From G965220205 sp965220205 (GTDB lineage Bacteria > Chloroflexota > Dehalococcoidia > Lucifugimonadales > Australimonadaceae): 64,000 nucleotides of DNA. Of the stretch, positions 57,269-64,000 are shown one piece after another; the stretch's first letter is position 1; each line of letters begins with the position of its first letter. Position numbers and translations under genes: made by a program. Location: contig OZ244812.1 in assembly GCA_965220205.1 (NCBI GenBank), positions 1,054,001 through 1,118,000 on the forward strand. Reading direction: 5' to 3'. The notes under the pieces are model-generated. The model had not been told where the DNA came from and did not search any database. It worked only from the letters and a program-made list of their open reading frames with translations.

Positions 57269-58542
57269 AGCGCATATCCCGTGTCCCGGCGGCTCGGCTG
57301 CTCGTGGGGATCGGGGCTCTCGTCTTAGCAGCGAGCACGGCTAGCTGTACCTCCCTCACCCCCGCAGACCCCGCGCAGTCCCCTACTCCCCAGTCCACCG
57401 CGGCTCGGCCGACCACACAGCCCGGGGGGATGCCCGGCGTTACCGGCGAGCGCATCCTGTTCGGGCAGTCCGCCGCCTTCAGCGGTCCGGCCCAGGAGCT
57501 CGGCTTGAACATGCGTCTCGGAATCGAGGCAGCCTTTCGCGAGGCCAACGAAGCCGGCGGCGTCCACGGCCGCCGGATGGAACTGCACTCCCTCGATGAC
57601 GCCTACGAACCGGAGGCCGCCATCGCCAATACGCACCAGCTGATCGAACAGGAGCAAGTTTTCGCGCTGATCGGCGCGGTCGGCACGCCGACATCGCGCT
57701 CCGCCACGCCGATTGCCACAGACGCAGGGGTCCCGTACATCGCCCCGTTCACGGGCGCCGCTTTCCTCCGCGCTTCAGAACTGGTCAACGTAATCAACAT
57801 GCGCGCCTCGTACTACCAGGAGACCGAGGAGATGGTCGCTCGCTTGACCAACGACTTGGGCGTACAGCGTATCGCCGTGGTCTATCAGGACGATTCGTTC
57901 GGCCGTGCGGGCTACCGCGGCGCCGACCAGGCGCTCGAGCGGCGCGGCATGCGACCAACAGGGGTCGGGTTGTACCCGCGCAACACCACGGCCGTGAAGA
58001 CCGCCGTGCTCGACATCCGCGAAGGCGATCCCGAAGCAGTGATCATCATCGGGGCCTACAGGCCTGTCGCGGCGGTGATCGCATGGGCCCGGCACATAGG
58101 GCTCGACCCCGTCTTTATGACCGTCTCCTTCGTGGGGAGCAACGCATTGGCCGAAGAGCTCGGCCCCGGCGGCGCCGGGGTCTTCGTCACTCAGGTCGTG
58201 CCCTTCCCCTCCGACGAGACACGGTCGATCATCACAGCGTACCAGCGCGCGCTGGCCGCCCACTCGCCCGATTCCACTCCCGGTTTTGTCTCGCTCGAGG
58301 GCTACTTGGCTGGCCGCTTGGCCGTTGTTGGACTCGATAGGTGCGGGCGTGAGGTCAGCCGGGAATGTTTCCTCACCGGCGTGCGCAACACCGGCCCCAT
58401 CGACATCGACGGGTTCGAACTACAATACGGCGACGGGGACAACCAGGGCTCGGACACCGTGTTCCTAACCACAATCGGAAGCGACGGCCAGCACCACGCA
58501 GTCGGAAGGCTTCAGGATGCGGAGTTTTGGATAACCGACTGA
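57265..58542 (+). CDS. Branched-chain-type periplasmic binding lipoprotein
   Basis: A 425-residue type-1 binding protein (LivJ/Periplasmic_binding 6 family). Residues 1-28 form a lipoprotein signal, with Cys28 in STASC. The mature part has ILFGQSAAFSGPAQELG (ligand lobe) and AVVYQDDSFGRAGYRGA (second lobe). No permease or ATPase follows; instead a histidine kinase gene overlaps its end. It is therefore more likely a sensor subunit than a transporter part. Start ATG overlaps the RsbW-like stop by 4 bp. Confidence 0.9.
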   Translation: MKRISRVPAARLLVGIGALVLAASTASCTSLTPADPAQSPTPQSTAARPTTQPGGMPGVTGERILFGQSAAFSGPAQELGLNMRLGIEAAFREANEAGGVHGRRMELHSLDDAYEPEAAIANTHQLIEQEQVFALIGAVGTPTSRSATPIATDAGVPYIAPFTGAAFLRASELVNVINMRASYYQETEEMVARLTNDLGVQRIAVVYQDDSFGRAGYRGADQALERRGMRPTGVGLYPRNTTAVKTAVLDIREGDPEAVIIIGAYRPVAAVIAWARHIGLDPVFMTVSFVGSNALAEELGPGGAGVFVTQVVPFPSDETRSIITAYQRALAAHSPDSTPGFVSLEGYLAGRLAVVGLDRCGREVSRECFLTGVRNTGPIDIDGFELQYGDGDNQGSDTVFLTTIGSDGQHHAVGRLQDAEFWITD

Positions 58543-60749
58543 ACAGTCGTCCCCAGCGACGCTTCCGTCTCTCGACGCAGATGTACGTGGGCATCGGCGG
58601 CGCGGTCGCCCTCACGATCCTGGCGAGTCTCGTCGGCTGGTTCTCGTTCGATCGCGTAGGCGACTTCCAGAGCCGGGTGAACGAGGGCAGCGTCCCGGAG
58701 CTTGGGGCCGCTTTCGGCGTCGCGCAGTACGCGGGCGTCCTGGCGGCCGCCGCCCCGCGTCTTGCCGCCGTCGACACGACCGACGAATTCGCGCGAGTCT
58801 CCACCAGCATCGACGAAACGTACCTGGCCTTCGAGGAGCAGCTGGCCGCTCTTGAACGGCGGGGCGCGGATGAGGAGCTGCTGGGCCGTATCCGGGCCGA
58901 TTCCGACATGCTGCTCTCCAACATTCAGGCCATCGACGACGGAGTATCCAGGTCCTTTGAGCTCGCTGAGCGCAAGGAGGCGATACGAGCCGAACTGTTG
59001 CAACTGCGGACCGACTTGGCAGCCCTCCTCATCCCAGCCATCGACGACCAGCTCTTCTACACGTCCACTGGCTACCGCGCCCGCAACCAAGAGCCGTCTC
59101 CTACGGAGGAGCACTTCTCGCCAGGCGAGTTGGCCCGCTACCGCTACCTTGCTGAGCTGAAGGGCGAAGAGCACCTCGCAACGCAGTTGCTGACGAACGC
59201 CTTTACCCTCTCGGACGCCGCTCTGGTCGAACCGTTGCGGGAGGCCTTCGAGTCGGCCGCCAGTCGGATTCAGCGGAACCTGACAGACCTTGAAGGCAGC
59301 GCCTTGGGCAATGACCTAGACCTACTCTTCACACGCCTGATCGACATGGCGCTGGGCGAACAGGACGGGTTCAACCTGCTCGCCGAGAGCATCAGGCTCG
59401 AACAACGTCAACGCGACCTGCTCGTGGACAACGGCGAGATTGCCGTCGGCCTGGTCGCGCAAGTCGACAGCCTGGTCGCCAATGCCGACGTCAGCGTGCA
59501 GGAAGCGACCGCCGCCTCGACGCAAGCGATCCTGACGGGCCGCATCCTGCTGCTGGGCATCAGCGCAGTCAGCGTTGGCGGCGCGGTGCTCATTGCGTGG
59601 CTCTTCGTCGGCCGGGTATTGCTGCGCCGTCTCGAACTGCTGTCGGGCTGGATGCGCCGGATGGCCGCGGGCGATCTGGAAGCACGGGTGGAGATCGGCG
59701 GACGCGACGAGGTCGCGGACATGGCCGCGGCCCTCGAGGTCTTCCGCCGCCACGCGCTGGAAGTGCAGCGTCTCAACCTGGTGGAAAAGCTGGCGGAGGA
59801 GTTGCAAGGGAAGAACGAGGAATTGGAAAGCGTACTGGCCGACCTGCGCGTTGCACAGGACCAGATCGTGATGCGCGAGAAGCTGGCGGCGCTCGGCGAA
59901 CTCACCGCCGGCGTGGCCCACGAGATCAGGAATCCGCTGAACTTCATCAAGAACTTCTCCGAGGTCTCCGAAGAACTCATTGAGGAGATGCGCGAAGTCC
60001 TCGATGAGAGCGAAAGCGAAGGCGAGGGAGAGGGAGAGCTGAGCGAAAAACAGCGCAGGATCGTCGTCGAAACGGCCGAGGACCTCAAGGACAACCTCGA
60101 GCGCATCCGTACGCACGGCGACCGCGCCAACCGCATCGTCCACGACATGCTCATGATGGGCCGGGACACAGGCGAATGGCAGGCCACGAGTATCAACAAC
60201 CTGGTCGACGAGTACGCACGGCTCGCCTACCACAGCGCGCGGGCCACCGACCCAAACTTCAATCTCGACCTGAGGCAGGAGCTGGACCCCGAGGTGGGCG
60301 AGCTCACCATTATCCCTCAGGATCTGGGCCGCGTCTTCCTAAACATGGTGAGCAACGCGTGCTACGCAACCGATGAGAAGCGGCGCGCTGCGGGGGAAGC
60401 GGGAAAGGTCGGCGGATCATACGCCCCGGCGCTCTTGCTCTCCACTCGGCGCACCGAAGGCCACGTCGAGGTCCGCATCCGGGACAACGGCAACGGGATA
60501 CCGCCCGAGATCGTTGAAAAGGTGTTCAATCCCTTCTTCACGACCAAACCCGCCGGTCAGGGCACCGGACTCGGCCTGGCGATGTCCGCCGATATCGTCC
60601 GGGCGCACGGCGGGACTATCCAGGTCAACACCGAGCCGGGCGAGTTCACCGAGATGGTAATCGAGCTGCCGCTAACGCAGCCGGCCTCAGCGGTCGTAGA
60701 GGAGGGCGGGGAAGCGGTCGAGTCAGCGGTAGGGGACGAAGCCGAATGA
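58527..60749 (+). CDS. Membrane histidine kinase partnered with the binding lipoprotein
   Basis: About 740 residues. TM1 is ~19-41, a long extracellular helical region (~42-335) follows, then TM2 ~338-360 and a HAMP domain. The phosphorylation His465 is in VAHEIRNPLNF, and the ATPase domain has FLNMVSNACYATDEK, RIRDNGNGIPPEI and GQGTGLGLAMS. The dimerisation helix contains an acidic insert ESESEGEGEGELSEK. TTG 58527 overlaps the binding-protein gene; ATG 58581 is the alternative. Likely signal flow: ligand-bound lipoprotein, kinase, receiver of the RsbU-like protein. Confidence 0.9.
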   Translation: MDNRLNSRPQRRFRLSTQMYVGIGGAVALTILASLVGWFSFDRVGDFQSRVNEGSVPELGAAFGVAQYAGVLAAAAPRLAAVDTTDEFARVSTSIDETYLAFEEQLAALERRGADEELLGRIRADSDMLLSNIQAIDDGVSRSFELAERKEAIRAELLQLRTDLAALLIPAIDDQLFYTSTGYRARNQEPSPTEEHFSPGELARYRYLAELKGEEHLATQLLTNAFTLSDAALVEPLREAFESAASRIQRNLTDLEGSALGNDLDLLFTRLIDMALGEQDGFNLLAESIRLEQRQRDLLVDNGEIAVGLVAQVDSLVANADVSVQEATAASTQAILTGRILLLGISAVSVGGAVLIAWLFVGRVLLRRLELLSGWMRRMAAGDLEARVEIGGRDEVADMAAALEVFRRHALEVQRLNLVEKLAEELQGKNEELESVLADLRVAQDQIVMREKLAALGELTAGVAHEIRNPLNFIKNFSEVSEELIEEMREVLDESESEGEGEGELSEKQRRIVVETAEDLKDNLERIRTHGDRANRIVHDMLMMGRDTGEWQATSINNLVDEYARLAYHSARATDPNFNLDLRQELDPEVGELTIIPQDLGRVFLNMVSNACYATDEKRRAAGEAGKVGGSYAPALLLSTRRTEGHVEVRIRDNGNGIPPEIVEKVFNPFFTTKPAGQGTGLGLAMSADIVRAHGGTIQVNTEPGEFTEMVIELPLTQPASAVVEEGGEAVESAVGDEAE

Positions 60750-60759
60750 GCCGAAAGCT

Positions 60760-61569
60760 CTAGTCCCGTCGCTCGCCGAGCCCCGGGTCACGCGCAGAGG
60801 CAGGCCTTGGGATGGGCGCTCGTCGACTTTCGGGGCCAGAGGGCTGGCTATGACCGTTCTGCCCTCTCGGCCGGTGAGACGGCGTCGCCGACGTCTGCTG
60901 AAAGCGGCCAAGCAGCTCGTGGTCTTGCCGCTCCCGGGAAACCCTGGCCAAGGAGATGCCGTCGGGGAGCACAATGCCGCCCGAGAACACGAGCTTCATC
61001 GCGTCCTCCACGGTAAGGTCGGTCTCCATGACGTCGTCCTCGTTGACGAGGGCCATGTTGCCCGACGTGGGGTTGGGAACGGTGGGAATGTAGACCATCA
61101 CCAGGGAATGGCCCTTGTCTTGAGAGATTGCGCGCCCCGTGACGAACCCCAGCGCGGCCATCCCCTCCCGCGGCCACTCCAAGAAAACGACGCGGCTGAA
61201 GTTGAACTGCGACGTCATGGACTTCGTCACTCGCTGGGTGACGCCGAATATGGTCTTGACCAAGGGCATGCGGTTCAACACCACGTCCTTCCAACGGAGC
61301 ACAACACGGCCCAAGCGCGTGGCGACCACGAGCCCCACGATGTAGAACAAGACGATGCCAACGATGAGGCCAATGCCCGGAAAGTCCCACGGCTCGTCCG
61401 CGACGAACGCCAGCGGTCTCACCAGCGCGTCCGCTTTGCCGACGAGGAAGACGAGAACGACGACCGTGACGAGCAGCGGTATCAGCTCGACGAGCCCGGC
61501 GAGCGTTCTACTCTGGACGTGATGCTCCACCCGTTGAAGGACATTGGGGGGAAATGGCTCTTTCGCCAT
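60760..61569 (-). CDS. DUF502 family membrane protein
   Basis: A 269-residue protein of the DUF502 family: two hydrophobic segments near residues 25-45 and 65-85, followed by a conserved soluble part (NRMPLVKTIFGVTQRV, VVFLEWPREGMAALGFVTG, VMVYIPTVPNPTSGNMALV) and a Pro/Arg-rich tail. Function unknown; related to plant COV. ATG 61569 with AGGAGGA upstream is the start. It is convergent with the kinase gene (10 bp gap). Confidence 0.9.
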   Translation of the reverse strand: MAKEPFPPNVLQRVEHHVQSRTLAGLVELIPLLVTVVVLVFLVGKADALVRPLAFVADEPWDFPGIGLIVGIVLFYIVGLVVATRLGRVVLRWKDVVLNRMPLVKTIFGVTQRVTKSMTSQFNFSRVVFLEWPREGMAALGFVTGRAISQDKGHSLVMVYIPTVPNPTSGNMALVNEDDVMETDLTVEDAMKLVFSGGIVLPDGISLARVSRERQDHELLGRFQQTSATPSHRPRGQNGHSQPSGPESRRAPIPRPASARDPGLGERRD

Positions 61570-61742
61570 AAAGGAAACTGTCCTCCTGATAAGCCCGCCT
61601 GTTCTTGCTCGTACTGCGCGCACAGGCAGGCGCTGGCTATCGTGAGTATGACGAGAGAGGGCCCACGGTTCAAGCGTGCAGACCGCCTTGGTACGACCAA
61701 CATCTTCCTGGCCCCCTGGTGTTTCCCCTAGAGGCCGCGGCC

Positions 61743-61881
61743 TAGAGAACCTCTGAATAGTTCCGTCCCATCCGTTCGCTCTGAGCCTGTCGAAGGGTCC
61801 CCACAAACGGACTTGGCTGCTTCCACCAGCCTCGCCCTCCGCCCCGCTGAAAGCATCAGCGAGTAGTTCAGAGGTCCCCTA
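61743..61881. repeat. MITE-like segment with inverted ends
   Basis: ACCTCTGAA at 61749-61757 and TTCAGAGGT at 61867-61875 are exact inverted repeats 119 bp apart at their outer bounds plus flanks. Inside is a copy of the CTGAGCCTGTCGAAGG repeat (61780-61795) and no gene. The right end abuts the MFS stop codon. Confidence 0.6.
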
Positions 61882-63144
61882 AGAGGCGCGAACCGGAACT
61901 GCGACGGCGCCCCCGTAGATCCCCCGGAGACTCCTGATGGCCAAGCTCGCCGCGACAACGACGATGAACCCCAGCCCGAGCGTCCACAGCACGTTCGAGG
62001 CGCTGTACCGGTCGGCTGCGAGGCCGTTCACTAGGTTCACCAAGGCCATCGTGCCGCCTATGTTGATCTGGTTCAGTCCGGTGATCCTCCCGCGCATGCC
62101 GTCTGGCGCGAGTGATTGCACCATCGCGCTCCCGACGGCCATGAAGGCGGCCTGCGCGCCGCCCATCATGACGGTCCCCGCGATGGCCATCGCGGTGCTG
62201 GCCGACGCGGCGAGTACGAGCATAGCCAGGCCGCTCAGTCCGCCCGTGACGAGCAGCAGCCTTCCCCGCCCGGTCGCGCTCCTGAGCCCTGCCACGCCGA
62301 ACACGCTCACCAACGCCCCCGCCCCAACGCCCATCATCAGGTAGCTGACGCTCGCCTTGCCGTCTCCCAACATATCGCGCGCCAGCACCGGCAGCATCGA
62401 CTCGAACGACATGGTCATCGAGCAGTGCAGCGCAATCAGGATGAAGAGCACCCGGAGCTGAGCGTCCGACCAGACATACCCCGCCGCTTGCCGGAGGCTC
62501 GCCCCCATCCGCGAACCGCGCCCGAGATCGCCGGTCGACCGGGTGCGGACCGCGAGGATGCCCGCAACCCCGAGGACGTAGAGCGCCGCGCTCGCCACGA
62601 ATGCCGCGCTGGGGCCGTAGAACAGCAGCGCGGGAGCGATTAGCCCCGGGCCGACCAGGCGCGAGCCTTGGAGCGCCAGCTGATTCATGGCAATAGCGTT
62701 GAGCCAATGCTCACGCGGCACGAGGTTCGGGATCAACGTCTGCGTCGCGGTCATCTGGAACGTACGGAAGCTGCCGTTGATCGCGGACAGGACAACGATA
62801 TGCCACACGGCGAGGACATCCGTGAGTGCGAGCGCCGACAGGACCGCCGCGTGCGCGAACTGCAAGGCATAGGCCACAGCGAGCACGCCCCTGCGGTCGA
62901 ACCTGTCCGCCATGTACCCCGCGAGGGGCGGCATGATAAAGCGCGGGGCCATCGCCGCGAACGTTGCGACGCCAACCAGCGTGGAGGAGTTCGTCATCTC
63001 CAACACGAGCACGCCGCGGGCGACGATCAGGGCCCAGTAGGCCGATTGCCCGCCGAGGCTCCCGATCCAGACCCACCGGAAGTCAGCGTATCGCAGCGCA
63101 ACGAGGTATCGGTCCACGACGGCCCTGACCGGGGCGGCGCTCAC
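61879..63144 (-). CDS. MFS transporter (MFS_3/EntS-like)
   Basis: A 421-residue carrier with about 12 hydrophobic segments. Motifs include MADRFDRRGVLAVAYALQF in the 2-3 loop, LVPREHWLNAIAMNQLALQGS, and LMMGVGAGALVSVFG in the second half, as in the paralogue at 15345. Exporter role is inferred from family. Its start overlaps the NYN gene stop by 4 bp, so the two are coupled. Cargo unknown. Confidence 0.9.
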   Translation of the reverse strand: MSAAPVRAVVDRYLVALRYADFRWVWIGSLGGQSAYWALIVARGVLVLEMTNSSTLVGVATFAAMAPRFIMPPLAGYMADRFDRRGVLAVAYALQFAHAAVLSALALTDVLAVWHIVVLSAINGSFRTFQMTATQTLIPNLVPREHWLNAIAMNQLALQGSRLVGPGLIAPALLFYGPSAAFVASAALYVLGVAGILAVRTRSTGDLGRGSRMGASLRQAAGYVWSDAQLRVLFILIALHCSMTMSFESMLPVLARDMLGDGKASVSYLMMGVGAGALVSVFGVAGLRSATGRGRLLLVTGGLSGLAMLVLAASASTAMAIAGTVMMGGAQAAFMAVGSAMVQSLAPDGMRGRITGLNQINIGGTMALVNLVNGLAADRYSASNVLWTLGLGFIVVVAASLAIRSLRGIYGGAVAVPVRAS

Positions 63145-63971
63145 AGGCCCTGGGCTCCAACGGCCACTCGCTCCTCCAGAGCCGCCCAGAACCCCGCGCG
63201 TATCGAGTACCGCTCAGGGACCGTCAACGTCTCGCCCGTTTCGGCGGAGCCATAGTGCAGCAACTCCCGGTCGACCTCAGACGGAATCCCGGGCCTGCCC
63301 CTCAAGACATCGGCTATCAGGCCGGGATTCGCGTCGGCCCAGGCCGCCCCGAATCGTTTGCCGGCCTGCTCCATGTCCGGGCCAGCGGCAAACGCGGGAA
63401 CGCTCACGCTACTGAACGATGGGCTTGTCGCAGTGGGTCTCAACGTGATCCATTGGCTGACCTGCGCGCTCGACAGCCTCACGAGGTCGTCCGCCTCTTG
63501 CACGAGGGAACGCGCCTGGTTGTACTGGCCCGGCAGCGGACTGATGCCGAGCAACACCACCGATATGCCCTGGTCCTGGGCTTCGGCGACTCCCTCGCGG
63601 ATGTCTTCGTCGCCGCTGAGCACGTAGGCCGCGGCGATCGCCCGGTCCCGGGACAGTACGATCAGGTCTCGGACGATCCGAGAGTCCACTCCCTTCTGTC
63701 TGCCCAGGCTCAGCTTGCCCAATCGAAGCTTGACGCCAGGGATCGAGGCTACTTCGATGTGACTCGCCGTCGGACCGGCGTCTGTGGCGGCGTCGTACCA
63801 ATAGGTGCGGAGGTACTGCATGCCCGAGTGGTCCCGCCCTATCTTGGCCAGCGCAGAGACGGCCTCCCGGAAGTTCAATTCGAGCTTGAGCCGGTCCTCA
63901 GTCTCGTGACAGAGCTTGCCGCCCTCGGCATAGAGGTATCCGGCGTCGACGAAAATCGCAAATCTGTCCAT
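63141..63971 (-). CDS. NYN (PIN-like) domain nuclease, probable
   Basis: A 276-residue protein. Residues 1-170 form a NYN domain with acidic residues in FVDAGYLY (Asp9), VDSRIVRDLIVL and VLSGDEDIREGVAEAQDQG, the pattern of metal-dependent RNA/DNA nucleases of the PIN-like fold (LabA/DUF88 group). Residues ~190-276 hold a second region with a helical WAALEERV end. It may act on RNA. It starts at ATG 63971, and the remaining 29 bp of the window hold nothing. Confidence 0.85.
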   Translation of the reverse strand: MDRFAIFVDAGYLYAEGGKLCHETEDRLKLELNFREAVSALAKIGRDHSGMQYLRTYWYDAATDAGPTASHIEVASIPGVKLRLGKLSLGRQKGVDSRIVRDLIVLSRDRAIAAAYVLSGDEDIREGVAEAQDQGISVVLLGISPLPGQYNQARSLVQEADDLVRLSSAQVSQWITLRPTATSPSFSSVSVPAFAAGPDMEQAGKRFGAAWADANPGLIADVLRGRPGIPSEVDRELLHYGSAETGETLTVPERYSIRAGFWAALEERVAVGAQGL

Positions 63972-64000
63972 TACGGCCCCCTATCGTAACCATGAAGAAA

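Noticed and set aside
57265..58542. Part of an amino-acid ABC importer
   Set aside because: No permease or ATPase genes; overlapped by a histidine kinase gene, so a sensing role fits better.

Overview
The window is GC-rich, gene-dense bacterial DNA, most likely from a marine or groundwater Chloroflexota of the SAR202/Dehalococcoidia type. This is inferred from gene content: three F420/flavin luciferase-like oxidoreductases, three TIM-barrel amidohydrolases, two Rieske oxygenases, an extradiol dioxygenase, four MFS carriers, an orphan EutA and two sulfite-oxidase-fold proteins. There is no rRNA, CRISPR array or replication origin. One tRNA (Glu, UUC) is present. No classical helix-turn-helix regulator was recognised; visible regulation consists of leader RNAs and an Rsb-type partner-switching cluster.

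Layout. 1-20.9 kb is mostly catabolic: a truncated Rieske oxygenase, YIP1-like membrane protein, LigB dioxygenase, MFS, alcohol dehydrogenase and amidohydrolase; a repeat-rich lipoprotein metalloprotease with a DrrAB-like ABC exporter; an oxaloacetate decarboxylase-like ICL/PEPM enzyme facing a ThDP decarboxylase pair, a double RidA protein, an amidohydrolase and an MFS; then an epimerase, a complete Rieske oxygenase and another MFS. 21.5-25.7 kb holds a PD-(D/E)XK nuclease with a small partner, a GrdB-like selenoprotein (in-frame UGA), ArfB and a luciferase-like oxidoreductase. 25.7-31.0 kb carries a hydroxyacid dehydrogenase-amidohydrolase pair preceded by a three-unit tandem array of promoter, structured RNA and terminator. 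31.0-36.2 kb is a decayed integrative island next to tRNA-Glu: an IS481 remnant, an AT-hook-like small protein, sulfite oxidase, an intact IS5/IS1182-type element, and a truncated solute-binding protein joined to a truncated integrase. 36.2-44 kb contains argC, a luciferase-like oxidoreductase with a structured leader RNA, a fatty-acid hydroxylase, a membrane molybdoenzyme, and SprT, nth, phosphatase and rimI genes. 44-54.9 kb has a heterodimeric ABC exporter, amidase, duplicated histidine phosphatases, eutA with a bicupin, OsmC and ogt. 55-60.7 kb is one signalling operon (STAS, RsbU, RsbW, lipoprotein binding protein, histidine kinase). The end holds DUF502, MFS and NYN-nuclease genes.

The most unusual content lies between genes. 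A dispersed element occurs four times (about 1091-1445, 16905-17060, 21117-21390, 43808-44150). It has a central ACTCGTA/TACGAGT dyad flanked on both sides by strictly 10-bp iterated units whose sequence differs between copies but tends to match between the two arms of the same copy. A second palindromic repeat family (six copies) is amplified in tandem after the LigB gene and is translated in frame inside an MFS gene. Two loci look like attenuators or riboswitches: a tandem triplet at 29.05-29.7 kb and a ~240-nt leader at 38.4-38.66 kb.
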